From JAOAGA01 sp964540515 (lineage in GTDB: Bacteria; CALINM01): a DNA stretch of 64,000 bases. The number at the start of each line of letters is the position of its first letter. Position 1 is the stretch's first letter. Under the pieces are notes generated by a model. That model worked only from the letters and a program-made list of their open reading frames with translations, was not told the DNA's origin and ran no database searches. Below are positions 35,427 to 44,910 of this stretch, one piece after another. The stretch covers positions 243,709 to 307,708 of the forward strand of contig CAZIMS010000002.1 of NCBI GenBank assembly GCA_964540515.1, in the 5' to 3' direction. A program made the translations under genes and the position numbers.

Positions 35427-37424
35427 GGCTTTTTAACTCCAGATATGCCTCTTTGTTATCAGAATTTATGTTTAGAACCTTTTTGAAGCAAAGAATCGCT
35501 TCTTCTTTCTTATTCTCAAGTTTATTTAAGATACCTAAATAATAATAGGCCTTCTCATAGTAGGGATTTATATAGATTGCTCTTTCAAGACAAGTTCTTG
35601 CCTCTTTACTATAATCATCGTTATGTTCATTTTTCAGAAAGATGTCTGTTATGGCTAAACTAAGAAGATACTCGGGTTCTTTATCGTTTAGGTTAACAGA
35701 TTCTTTAAAATACTGTCTAGCCTCCTTATAATTTCTTCTTTTTAAGAGTATCTCACCTTTTTTAAAGGAGATCTCTGCGTTAATAATGTTTTCAGACTTT
35801 TTCATCATCTCTTTTAAGATAGGTGATTGTATTGTGGCATCATAGCTTTCTCTTTTCTCTTTGTCAGATAAAACCTCATAGGCAGTTTGTATAATCTGAA
35901 AGTTTTCTTTTATCTTTTGCATTAGGTCCTTAGTTAGTTTGTAGATGCTATATGTATCGGGATGGTATTTCTTTGCAAGCTCTAAGTATCTCTTTTTTAT
36001 CTCGCTTGATTCGGCATTTTGAGCAACCCCTAATACCTCATAATAGTTTTTCTCTCGGAAGTTCAAATAGTCTTTTATTATCTTTTCTTTGATCTCTATC
36101 ATCTTTGGGTTTGCCCAGTAAGATATCTCTTTTGCACCTTCTTCATCTTCACAAAAGCTTATCATTTGGAAGGTACTTAGTATCTCTACAACCTTAAATA
36201 GTTGATCAAAGTCTTTAGAATATTTTGTTATTATCTCAATAAATTTTTTTGTATCCTTTAAGTCAAGAGCAATATCTTTTTCTAGTCCCTTTAGTGGTAA
36301 TTTATCAAAAAGTAAGACATATTTATCTGTTATGGCAAGATACTTTTCCTTAAAATCTACATATTTTTCTATCAAATAATCAGTTGGGCTATAGGTTTTT
36401 ATACCGTTATAGATAAGCTCAAAAATATCTACCTTAGGGTTATTTGCAAAGGAGATATCATCAAAATCGCTTCTTACTACTAAAAATTCTCCTTGATTTT
36501 TTGAGAAAAAGTAGTAGAGCTTATCATAAAATTGTTCTTTTATAGCCTCTGCTATATCTGATGGTTTAAGTATTCCCATGGAGATAAGAGCCTCTCCATG
36601 TCTCATCCCTTTTTTAACCACAATATCTAAGGATCTTAAATAATCCTCTTCTGAGATAAGGCCTTTCTTAAGAAGAATTCTTCCTAAAGTAAACTGTATC
36701 TTGTTAAACTTAACATTTACGGGCTGACCATTGGCAAAACTAATGATAGCTTTATCAACATAGCTATCAAAAATAACCTTTCCCGTAAAGCTATCTTCAT
36801 ATAGCTCATACAATAAAGAACCATAGGATTTAGTCTTTAGATCGCCCTTTATAACATCTCTATTAGAGATCTTTAACTCCTCAGAGATTTCTTNNNNNNN
36901 NNNNNNNNNNNNNNNNNNNNNNNNNNNNNNNNNNNNNNNNNNNNNNNNNNNNNNNNNNNNNNNNNNNNNNNNNNNNNNNNNNNNNNNNNNNNNAGATCGC
37001 CCTTTATAACATCTCTATTAGAGATCTTTAACTCCTCAGAGATTTCTTGAATGTTTTTTAGGACAAACTCTATTTGATTGACAATACATAAAGGGTTTAC
37101 ATTCTTTAGTGTAAGATCGTCAGGATAATTTCTTATGGTAAACTGCTTTTTTATATTTTTTAGGTCGTTTATATTACCGATCATCAATATATAGGGAGTC
37201 TTTTCTTTGTTGAGATTTGTCCTTATGGCTTCTATTATAGCTAGGGAGCTTTTATAATCACATTCTAAAACTACTGCCATACAGTTTGAAATGGAAAGGT
37301 CTGCTATAGAGAGTCTGTCTTCAAAGAAATTAAGAAATGTTAGCTTATTTTTTAAAAGATGTTCTTTTAGAGAGTTGTAAAAATAGTCATCTTTTCCTAC
37401 ATAGACTACAGTTTTATTGTTCAT
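35413..37424 (-). CDS. Receiver-like / PATAN / J-domain / TPR protein, interrupted by a scaffold gap
   Basis: As given, the gene is broken by 100 N, but the 55 bp on each side of the gap are identical. Removing the gap and one copy joins the two halves in frame into about 618 residues. Domains in order: receiver-like (about 1-120, without a clear phospho-Asp), PATAN/DUF4388-like (SFTGKVIF, FANGQPVNVKF), a region with GRILLKKGLISEEDY, a J domain (YYEVLGVAQNAESSEIKKRY with HPD), then three TPRs. It lies inside the biotin operon between bioB and bioF, overlapping bioF by 14 bp. AGAGGGG precedes ATG 37424. Its role in that operon is unknown. Confidence 0.8.
36839..37048. repeat. Identical 55-bp contig ends flanking the gap
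   Basis: Positions 36839-36893 and 36994-37048 are the same 55 bases in the same orientation, immediately on either side of the N run. This is the pattern of two overlapping contig ends that were scaffolded without merging, rather than a biological repeat. Collapsing them removes 155 nt in total and keeps a single open frame. Confidence 0.95.
36894..36993. other. 100-N assembly gap (probably of zero real length)
   Basis: Exactly 100 N residues, a conventional placeholder for a gap of unknown size. The duplicated flanks show that the real distance is negative (a 55-bp overlap). Confidence 0.97.
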
Positions 37425-37436
37425 AGCCAACCCCTC

Positions 37437-38417
37437 TTAATCGGCAGCTAACCCTAGGTCTTCTATCATCTCCAGATCAGTAGCTGTATTTCGTCCTTCT
37501 GTGGTAAGATAGTTTCCTGTCATAAGAGAGTTACAGCCCGCAATAAGCCCCAAAGGTAATAGTTGCCTCAAATTTTTTTCTTTTCCACCACATAGTTTAA
37601 TATCTTTGTCGGGCAAAATAAAACGAAAAATTGCTAAAGTAACAATAATTTCTATTGGCGAAAGGGGCTTTGCGTTCTCGAGGGGAGTGCCTTTGATGGG
37701 GTTCAAAATATTTATAGGTACTGAGTCTACATCTAACTCTTTTAGTGTATAAGCAAGTTCAACTCTATGCTCAATTTTCTCACCTAATCCAATTATGCCA
37801 CCACAACAGGTAGATAGGCCTACTTTTTTTGCATACAAAATAGTATTTACATCATCTTCATAATCATGTGTGGTGCAGATATTTGGAAAAAAGCTTCTTG
37901 CTGTCTCTAAGTTATGGTGATATCTAAAGAGGCCTGCCTTTTTTAAATTTTTTGCCTCTTCTTCTGTTAAAATACCCAAGGAAGCACAGGCCTTCATTCC
38001 CATTTTGCTTATCTCTTCAATAGCTTTATAAATCTCTTCCCATTCCTCCTTAGTTCTAATCTTTGTGCCACTTGTTACTATACCAAACATATGGGCACCT
38101 TCCTCTTTGGCAGAAAGAGCTTTCTTTATCATCTCCTCAGATTTAATCAATGGGTATACTTGCACACCAGTATTAAAATGGGAAGATTGGGCACAAAACT
38201 TACAATTCTCTGGACATTTACCTGATTTAGCGTTAACAATACTGCAAAGGCTAACCCTTTTCCCTTTAAAATGTTCTTTAATCTCATTGGCAAAGGCCAT
38301 TAAAAGAAAGGGCCTTTGTAATCCAACTTGATACAGCTCTAAAGCTTCGTCAAAATTAATTAACTTTTTATTAATAGCCCTTTCTTTCAGATTGTCAAAA
38401 AATTTAATAACATCCAT
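37437..38417 (-). CDS. bioB: Biotin synthase
   Basis: A radical SAM enzyme that inserts sulfur into dethiobiotin. The CxxxCxxC motif is at Cys68, Cys72 and Cys75 (CPENCKFCAQSS). YHHNLETAR, CCGGIIGLGE and PINILNPIKGTPLE follow, and the [2Fe-2S] Cys/Arg ligands lie in these blocks. It is the first gene of the biotin operon, 110 bp downstream of a BirA-type operator. It is followed 6 bp later by the receiver/PATAN/J-domain gene. Confidence 0.95.
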   Translation of the reverse strand: MDVIKFFDNLKERAINKKLINFDEALELYQVGLQRPFLLMAFANEIKEHFKGKRVSLCSIVNAKSGKCPENCKFCAQSSHFNTGVQVYPLIKSEEMIKKALSAKEEGAHMFGIVTSGTKIRTKEEWEEIYKAIEEISKMGMKACASLGILTEEEAKNLKKAGLFRYHHNLETARSFFPNICTTHDYEDDVNTILYAKKVGLSTCCGGIIGLGEKIEHRVELAYTLKELDVDSVPINILNPIKGTPLENAKPLSPIEIIVTLAIFRFILPDKDIKLCGGKEKNLRQLLPLGLIAGCNSLMTGNYLTTEGRNTATDLEMIEDLGLAAD

Positions 38418-38527
38418 CTTTATAGCTACTCCAATCTATTGTTTTTAAAAATAGAAAAAACTTATAAATAGGCAAAGTGGAAAAACTCTAACAAATTGAT
38501 AAATAGGTTAAGATTAAATAGAGCTTT

Positions 38528-38557
38528 TGTCAACTAAAAACAATATTTTAGTTGACA
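38528..38557 (-). promoter_or_regulatory. BirA-type biotin operator
   Basis: TGTCAACT-N14-AGTTGACA, extended to perfect 12-bp half-sites around a 6-bp centre. The palindrome and spacing match the general layout of bacterial BirA boxes, and it stands in front of bioB. It covers the predicted -10 of the bio promoter, so BirA binding would block initiation. No birA gene is in the window. Confidence 0.8.
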
Positions 38558-38572
38558 CAGTTATGATTTCAA
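38545..38572 (-). promoter_or_regulatory. Predicted biotin operon promoter
   Basis: Read on the minus strand: -35 TTGAAA (38567-38572), a 16-bp spacer and -10 TAAAAT (38545-38550), five of six matches each. The -35 lies inside the last codons of the upstream aroF gene, and the -10 is inside the BirA-type operator. The leader would be about 120 nt. Confidence 0.65.
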
Positions 38573-39586
38573 CTCTTTTTCGACAAAGTTAAGTAGTTTT
38601 TTAATCTTTATGTATAATTTTTCGAACTCCTTGAAGTTAAGTGATTGAGGACCATCTGATAGTGCCTTTTCTGGTTCGGGATGTACTTCTACCATCACCC
38701 CCTGAGCACCTGCAATAATTGAGGCTAAAGCCATAGGAGGTACAAGCGTACTTTTTCCTGTTGCGTGGCTTGGGTCATAAATTACAGGCAGATGTGATTG
38801 ATTTTTAACTAAGGGTATGACAGATAGGTCAGAGGTGTTTCTAGTTGCTGTCTCGAAAGTTCTTATACCTCTTTCACAGAGTATAACATTTTGGTTGCCT
38901 TCAAGCAAGATATACTCAGCTGATGCAAGCCATTCTTCCACTGTTGCCGATAATCCTCTTTTTAAGACTACAGGTTTTTTTAACTTGCCAACTTCCTTTA
39001 ATAAGTCAAAGTTTTGCATATTTCTCGCACCGATCTGAATGATATCTACTTTTTCTGCCACTAAATTGAGATGTTCAGGACTCATAACCTCAGTTATTGT
39101 ATGTATGCCTACCTCCTTTTTAATCTCAAGCAATATATCAAGTCCTTGCTCTCTTAAACCTTGAAAAGTATGGGGGCTTGTTCGTGGTTTATATGCTCCT
39201 GCCCTTAAGACCTTAACCCCTAAATTTTTAAGGAACTTAGCAGTTTTGAGTACTTGATCTTTACTCTCAACAGCACAGGGACCTGCAATGACCAAGAAAG
39301 CACTTTTACCACCAACTTTTAAATCCTTTGATATCTTAATCACCGTGTCTTGTGGATGAAAGTCCCTGCTTACTAACTTATATGGCTTGGTTACATGGAT
39401 TATCTCTAAAATACCCTTAATCCCTCTAAAAGGTGCATCATCTACCCATCCTTGATTTCCTATTACACCAATGGCGGTTCTTTCTGCTCCAGGTATAGCT
39501 ACTGGTTTATAGCCCATCTTCTTAATAATCTTTTTTACAGCTTCAATGTCTTTGTCTGTTGCCCAATGATGCATCACTATTAGCAT
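38561..39586 (-). CDS. aroF: 3-deoxy-7-phosphoheptulonate synthase (type I-beta)
   Basis: First step of the shikimate pathway. An N-terminal ferredoxin-like regulatory domain (residues 1-70) is followed by the KDO8PS-type barrel: VIAGPCAVESKDQ, RAGAYKPRTSPHTFQGL, QIGARNMQNF, PVVLKRGLSATVEEW, YDPSHATGKS and VEVHPEPEKALSDG. This layout is that of Thermotoga-type enzymes whose N-domain mediates Phe/Tyr inhibition. It has 341 residues. Confidence 0.93.
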   Translation of the reverse strand: MLIVMHHWATDKDIEAVKKIIKKMGYKPVAIPGAERTAIGVIGNQGWVDDAPFRGIKGILEIIHVTKPYKLVSRDFHPQDTVIKISKDLKVGGKSAFLVIAGPCAVESKDQVLKTAKFLKNLGVKVLRAGAYKPRTSPHTFQGLREQGLDILLEIKKEVGIHTITEVMSPEHLNLVAEKVDIIQIGARNMQNFDLLKEVGKLKKPVVLKRGLSATVEEWLASAEYILLEGNQNVILCERGIRTFETATRNTSDLSVIPLVKNQSHLPVIYDPSHATGKSTLVPPMALASIIAGAQGVMVEVHPEPEKALSDGPQSLNFKEFEKLYIKIKKLLNFVEKELKS

Positions 39587-39600
39587 AGGTCCCCCAATTT

Positions 39601-41340
39601 TTATAGCATTCTTTTTAAGAATATCTCCTTGGAAAAATCTTCAAGAGAGTATGTATTTATAACATCAGCCTTTTTTAGCATAGCCCTTCTTGCTTGACCT
39701 ATACCAAACTTAATATTTTTCATCTGCAAAGTGTTGTGAGAATCTGTACCGATTACAAATCTTGCACCGTACTCTTTGGCTATTCTTATGTCAACATCTC
39801 TTAGATCAAGTCTATCAAAATAGGCATTTATCTCGAGAAAGGTATTTGTATCTTTTGCCTTTTTGAATAACTCAATAAGATTTACTTTGTATGGGTCTCT
39901 TGAGTTTAGAATTCTTCCTGTAGGATGTCCTATGGCAGTAACATATGGATTTTCCATAGCTTTTATGATCCTTTTTGTAATTATCTCTTCATTCTCTCTA
40001 AAGCCAGAATGAATAGATGCTATAACAAAATCCATTCTTTTTAAAACTTCATCTGGATAATCCAGAGTTCCATCATTTTTTATATCAACCTCTGTACCTT
40101 TAAAGACCTTGAATTTGTCTAACTTGCCACTGTTGTTTAGCTGGTCTATCTCTTCCCACTGTTTGTATAGTCTTTCTATCTCAAGCCCCTTTGCTATCTT
40201 TAAACTCTGCGAGTGGTCGGTAATTACTATATATTCGTAACCAAGCGATTTTGCGTACGAGGCCATAGCATAGATACTCTCCCCTCCATCGCTATAGTTA
40301 GAATGGCAATGAATATCTCCTCTTATATCATCATAGCCAATTAGTTCTTTTAAGAGATCATTTAGCTTTCCTGATTGAGCAAGCTCAACCTCTCCTATAT
40401 CTTCTCTTAGCTCTGGCGGTATCCAGATTAATCCAAGTGTCTCATAAATATCTTCTTCCCTTTCACCGGCAATGTATTTCTCTCCCTTAAAGATGCCATA
40501 TTCGTTAATCTTATATCCCTTATCCTTTGCAATACCCCTAAGCTTTACATTATGATCCTTAGAACCAGTAAAATATTGAAAACATGCACCAAAGGACTTA
40601 GGCTCAACTACCCTAATGTCTGTCTGTAATCCATTATTAAGAACGACAGAACATTTTGTCTCACCTTCTGATACAACCTCTTTTATATCAGTAAATTTAA
40701 CAAACTCTTTTATAATTGCTTCTCCATCACTACCAGTTACTTCTATATCAACATCTCCGATAGTCTCTTTCATTCTTCTAAAACTTCCTGCCACCTCTGC
40801 CTTTTTTACCCCTTTAATGTCTCTTATCCTGTCGAGTAGATTTAAGACGTCTTCATAGACAAGACCTATGGGAAATCTAAAAACAGCATCCTTTGTTCTT
40901 AAAAGCCCCTTTAATATATTCTCTTCCTTCTTTGGACCAAATCCAGGTAACTTTTGGACTAATTTATCCTCACAGGCTTTAATTAACTCATCAAAATTTG
41001 TGATATGAAGATTTTCATATAGTGCTTTAAGTCCCTTAGGCCCAATACCGGGGATATTTAAGAGCTCAAGAATACCTTCTGGAATCTTACCCTTGAGCTC
41101 TTCATATAGATGTATCTTTCCTGTTTTTAAAAACTCTTCTACTTTAGCAAGGACACTTTCACCTATACCTTTTATCTCTGCCAACTGTCCTGTTTTAAAC
41201 AATGTCTCTATATCGTCTGGTAATCCATAAATTATCTGACTTGCCCTTTTATAGGTGCGCACTCTAAAAGGGTTCTCCCCAAGAAACTCTAAGATGTCAC
41301 CTATCTCATCAAAAATCCTTGCTATCTCATAATTTTTCAT
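39601..41340 (-). CDS. polX: DNA polymerase/3'-5' exonuclease PolX
   Basis: A family X repair polymerase fused to a PHP exonuclease, 579 residues. Helix-hairpin-helix motifs (IKGIGESVLAKVEE, IPGIGPKGLKALYE, PGFGPKKEENI) come first. A nucleotidyltransferase palm follows with AGSFRRMKETIGDVDIEVTG, and then a C-terminal PHP domain with DIHCHSNYSDGGESI, ITDHSQS and GTDSHN. Both active sites look intact. It is 14 bp upstream of aroF and 7 bp downstream of selB. Confidence 0.93.
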   Translation of the reverse strand: MKNYEIARIFDEIGDILEFLGENPFRVRTYKRASQIIYGLPDDIETLFKTGQLAEIKGIGESVLAKVEEFLKTGKIHLYEELKGKIPEGILELLNIPGIGPKGLKALYENLHITNFDELIKACEDKLVQKLPGFGPKKEENILKGLLRTKDAVFRFPIGLVYEDVLNLLDRIRDIKGVKKAEVAGSFRRMKETIGDVDIEVTGSDGEAIIKEFVKFTDIKEVVSEGETKCSVVLNNGLQTDIRVVEPKSFGACFQYFTGSKDHNVKLRGIAKDKGYKINEYGIFKGEKYIAGEREEDIYETLGLIWIPPELREDIGEVELAQSGKLNDLLKELIGYDDIRGDIHCHSNYSDGGESIYAMASYAKSLGYEYIVITDHSQSLKIAKGLEIERLYKQWEEIDQLNNSGKLDKFKVFKGTEVDIKNDGTLDYPDEVLKRMDFVIASIHSGFRENEEIITKRIIKAMENPYVTAIGHPTGRILNSRDPYKVNLIELFKKAKDTNTFLEINAYFDRLDLRDVDIRIAKEYGARFVIGTDSHNTLQMKNIKFGIGQARRAMLKKADVINTYSLEDFSKEIFLKRML

Positions 41341-41347
41341 TCTTTTA

Positions 41348-43240
41348 TCACTGCTTTCTAAGCTTTCTTCCTTCCTGCAATCTAATAGTTATTTTAACTG
41401 TGTCAAGGTATTCAAGTAATGGGATAATATACTTTCTTGACAGTTCAAAAATGTTTCGCATATCCTGTGGTGTTAGTAACTCTTTTTTTGTGAAATGATT
41501 AAATATCTTTATCTTCATATCTTCCACAACTTGCTTATGGAGATAATAACCTTCTTTTATCTTTACAAGATATCCCTCTTTTGTTAAGGAGAAAATAATA
41601 TCTCTTAAAGCCTTCTCCGAAATTACTAAATTTTTTGACAATATACTAAGATTGTCTTCTGTTTGCAAACCAGAATTTTTATAATAATCTTCAACCTTAT
41701 CGAAGAGAGGGTTTTTAAAAGCCCCTTGTGTTACAAAATCGCTACTCTTTATAGTGTTACCCAAAATCTCTATCTTTCTATCCTCAACAAGCATAGATAG
41801 GGCTAAGTCAAATAAACCCTCATTTAAAGAAGACTTTTCTAATAACTCGCTCTTGTTTAGTCCTGCCTTTAAAGGATTTTTCTTATGAAAATCTAATAGA
41901 ATATCTAAAAGGTCCCCTTTTACATCCTTAAGAATTGTTGAGTGATAATATTTATCTTTACTATCCTTAAAGACCAGTCCTTTGTTAATGAAATTATTGA
42001 TTGCCTGTAAAATATATTTTTCTGATAAATTAATTAATCCTGCCAGTTTTTTTATTGTTGAGCCTTCTCTTTTTCTTGACATGAGGAATAACTCTATTAA
42101 GCTTTCCTCAGAAGCTTTAGCTAATATATTGAGCTCCTCCTCAGGGACATTCCTATCAATTTTGGGAGGAGATGGGTTAATTATCTTACCACCACCTAAA
42201 GTTGTATAGACCCCAAAACCTCTTACTATAAAGGGGTCAGCATAGGAGGCGTAAACAGGTTTTTTTAGCTTAATGTAGGCATAGCATTTTTCGTTGGGGT
42301 TTAGTTTTTCTCTCTTAATTAAAAAAAACTCTCCCTCTACTCTTCTCGTATAAATATGGAACTGGCTAACGAATCTTGATTTAAGTGGTTTTTGGTTATA
42401 GGGCAGATAGAAAAATTCTACCAGAAGCTTATCTGTTACATCAAAAAAACCCTCTTTTGCTACCAACATACCTCTTTCTATCTCTTCTTTCTCTATATCC
42501 GGGAGATTTAGGGCGATCCTTTCACCTGCGTATCCAACATCAACTGTATCCTTGTGACTTTGTATGGTTCTTATTCTTGATTTTAGCTCTGCAGGGAGAA
42601 TAATTACCTCATCTTTAAGAGATATTGTTCCAGAGATAACAGTACCTCTAACGACTGTTCCAAAACCTTTTATAGTAATAACATCATCAATAGGCAATCT
42701 AAAGGGTTTATCTGAAGGCTTTTCTAATATCTCTAAAGATAGTTTTTCAAGCACCTTTAAAAAAACATCGAGTCCTTCGCCATTAAGTGAAGAGACAGGG
42801 ATAATCTCAGAGTTCTCAAGAAAGCTACCTTTTATAAAATCTCTAATATCCTCTATCTGTAGGTTTAGTGTCTCCTCATCAACAAGATCTTTTTTTGTTA
42901 CCACAACAATGCCCTTTTTAACACCAAGAAGATCACAAATATAGAGATGTTCTTTTGTTTGAGGTTTAATGCCTTCATCTGCGGATATTATAAAGGCAAC
43001 AATATCAATACCAGAGGCACCTGCCACCATCTTACTAACAAATCTTTCGTGACCTGGCACATCAACTATGCCAACCTTAACTCCAGAGGGAAGGGTAAGG
43101 TGGGCGTAGCCAAGTTCTATAGTTATCCCTCTTTCTTTTTCCTCTTTTAACCTATCGCAATCTATGCCAGTAAGGGCTTTAATAAAGGTAGTCTTCCCAT
43201 GATCAATATGCCCTGCTGTACCTAATATAATCCTCTTCAT
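41348..43240 (-). CDS. selB: Selenocysteine-specific elongation factor SelB
   Basis: A GTPase that brings Sec-tRNA to UGA codons with a SECIS element. The N-terminal EF-Tu-like G domain has GTAGHIDHGKTTFIKALTG, DVPGHERFVSKM and TKKDL. Domains II/III follow, and then four winged-helix domains (about residues 380-630) that bind SECIS RNA. The 630-residue length is normal. It shows that this genome makes selenoproteins, though none is evident in the window, and selA/selD and the Sec tRNA must lie elsewhere. Confidence 0.94.
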   Translation of the reverse strand: MKRIILGTAGHIDHGKTTFIKALTGIDCDRLKEEKERGITIELGYAHLTLPSGVKVGIVDVPGHERFVSKMVAGASGIDIVAFIISADEGIKPQTKEHLYICDLLGVKKGIVVVTKKDLVDEETLNLQIEDIRDFIKGSFLENSEIIPVSSLNGEGLDVFLKVLEKLSLEILEKPSDKPFRLPIDDVITIKGFGTVVRGTVISGTISLKDEVIILPAELKSRIRTIQSHKDTVDVGYAGERIALNLPDIEKEEIERGMLVAKEGFFDVTDKLLVEFFYLPYNQKPLKSRFVSQFHIYTRRVEGEFFLIKREKLNPNEKCYAYIKLKKPVYASYADPFIVRGFGVYTTLGGGKIINPSPPKIDRNVPEEELNILAKASEESLIELFLMSRKREGSTIKKLAGLINLSEKYILQAINNFINKGLVFKDSKDKYYHSTILKDVKGDLLDILLDFHKKNPLKAGLNKSELLEKSSLNEGLFDLALSMLVEDRKIEILGNTIKSSDFVTQGAFKNPLFDKVEDYYKNSGLQTEDNLSILSKNLVISEKALRDIIFSLTKEGYLVKIKEGYYLHKQVVEDMKIKIFNHFTKKELLTPQDMRNIFELSRKYIIPLLEYLDTVKITIRLQEGRKLRKQ

Positions 43241-43255
43241 AATATACCCTGTTTA

Positions 43256-43993
43256 TTAAAAAAAGTTTTTATCAAGAATTTCCATGGCAGAATAATTTGT
43301 TAAATCAAGATGAATAGGAGTTATGGAGGCATAACATTCTATCACTGCTTCTATATCACTATTACCAAACTTCTCATAGCCAATCTCTTCAGCGGCAAGC
43401 CAATAGTATTTTCGACCACGGGGATCTAATTTTTCCTGAATCTCATCACTGTATCTTTTTTTTCCCATTCTAGTAACTTTTATCCCCTTCAATTCATCAA
43501 TAGGTATGTTAGGTACGTTTATATTTAATAAAGTATCAAAGGGTAACCCCTTTTTAAAGACCTTCTTCACAATCTTTAAAGCCACCTCAGCTGCTGTATC
43601 AAAGATAAAATTTTCTCTTGCAACAGTTGACACAGCAATAGATGGCACACCAAGTAATAGTCCTTCCATCGCAGCTGATACGGTACCTGAATAGGTGATA
43701 TCTTCTCCTAAGTTTCCACCTTTATTAATACCAGAAAGTACCATCTTGATATTTCCTTTAAACAGTTTATTGATAGCTAAGTTTACACAATCTGTGGGTG
43801 TTCCATCGACACTAAAAAAATTTTTTTTAATCTCATTGACTCTAAGTGGTCTAAAGAGAGTGAGAGCCCTACTTATAGCGCTCCTTTCTCTATCAGGAGC
43901 AACAACGACTACTTCATAGTCTTTTGATAATTTTTCGTATAAACTGATTAATCCTTCTGAATGAATACCATCATCATTAGTAACTAAGATCAT
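43256..43993 (-). CDS. surE: 5'/3'-nucleotidase SurE
   Basis: A metal-dependent survival-protein phosphatase acting on nucleoside monophosphates. It has the N-terminal NDDGIHSEGL with the metal-binding Asp pair, VVAPDRERSAISRALT, and SGINKGGNLGEDITYSGTVSAAMEG. The 245-residue length is normal. It stands 15 bp upstream of selB. Confidence 0.95.
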   Translation of the reverse strand: MILVTNDDGIHSEGLISLYEKLSKDYEVVVVAPDRERSAISRALTLFRPLRVNEIKKNFFSVDGTPTDCVNLAINKLFKGNIKMVLSGINKGGNLGEDITYSGTVSAAMEGLLLGVPSIAVSTVARENFIFDTAAEVALKIVKKVFKKGLPFDTLLNINVPNIPIDELKGIKVTRMGKKRYSDEIQEKLDPRGRKYYWLAAEEIGYEKFGNSDIEAVIECYASITPIHLDLTNYSAMEILDKNFF

Positions 43994-44029
43994 AGATTTA
44001 TCATAATTATTTAGACAAAAAAAATAAAG

Positions 44030-44908
44030 TTATTTGTGGTTTAGATTTAGATATGGTAGTGATATGGTGAACTTTGTCCCAACCTTCTCCTTACTCTCGA
44101 CACTTATTGTGCCACCATGCCTCTCTATTATCTCCTTTGATATTGATAGACCTATACCTGTTCCCTCTCCAGGAGGTTTAGTTGTAAAAAAGGGAGAGAA
44201 TATCTTACTTAAGTTTTCTTCATGAATGCCTTGGCCTGTATCTTCAATCTCAATAATTACCACCTTATCATTCAAAAAATTTCTAATAAAAATCTTGCCG
44301 CCTTTTTCTGGCATAGCCTGTGCAGCATTTATAATCAGATTCACCAAAACCTGCTGAATCTGACCCTTATTGAAATAGAAAGGATTAAGCTCCTCATAAA
44401 GCTCGAAAGTTATAATTACGTTTTTAAATCTAGAAAGATAATGTTCTGTTAATTTAACAGTCTCTCTAATCAACAAATTTAGATCATTTAGTTGTTTTTC
44501 CGTTTCCTTTGGTTTGTAGTAATCTCTTAGCCTATCCATAATCCCTTGAACTCTATAAAGCTCTGTCTTGATTATCTCAATATAGTCCTTTGCTTTATTG
44601 TCGGTTATTAGAGGATAAAGTCTATCCAACATCCCCATTATGACTATAAGTGGATTTTTTATCTCATGGGCGAGAGAGGCTGCCATAATACCTAATGTAA
44701 AGAGCCTTTCATTTTGAGACATAATACTCCTTGTCTCTTCTATGGCTCTATCTTTTTCTCTGATTTGTATTATCTTTTTTCTTAGCTCCTCATAAAGCTC
44801 CTTTTCTTCCTTTAGATAAGATATAAGTATCTTTTCTTTAGCGTTAGCTACAGTAAGTAGATGTTCATAGATGTCTTTAAGCTCAAGGATTTCTCTTTTA
44901 TCGTCCAT
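44030..44908 (-). CDS. Cytoplasmic sensor histidine kinase
   Basis: A 292-residue kinase without membrane helices. A predicted coiled coil (about residues 1-65) leads to a HisKA domain (SLAHEIKNPLIVIMGML, phospho-His) and an ATPase domain (LVNLIINAAQAMPEKGG, DTGQGIHEE, FFTTKPPGEGTGIGLS). It follows the V4R protein gene by 2 bp, so its input probably comes from the two upstream proteins. No receiver gene is adjacent. Confidence 0.9.
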   Translation of the reverse strand: MDDKREILELKDIYEHLLTVANAKEKILISYLKEEKELYEELRKKIIQIREKDRAIEETRSIMSQNERLFTLGIMAASLAHEIKNPLIVIMGMLDRLYPLITDNKAKDYIEIIKTELYRVQGIMDRLRDYYKPKETEKQLNDLNLLIRETVKLTEHYLSRFKNVIITFELYEELNPFYFNKGQIQQVLVNLIINAAQAMPEKGGKIFIRNFLNDKVVIIEIEDTGQGIHEENLSKIFSPFFTTKPPGEGTGIGLSISKEIIERHGGTISVESKEKVGTKFTISLPYLNLNHK

Positions 44909-44910
44909 AA

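Noticed and set aside
36839..37048. The duplicated 55 bp as target-site or attachment repeats of an inserted element
   Set aside because: The copies abut exactly 100 N and their merging restores a gene, which fits contig-end overlap and not an insertion.
36873..37430. A separate short response-regulator-like gene ending at the N run
   Set aside because: The identical 55-bp flanks show that it is the first part of the gene continuing at 36813; the true protein is one chain.
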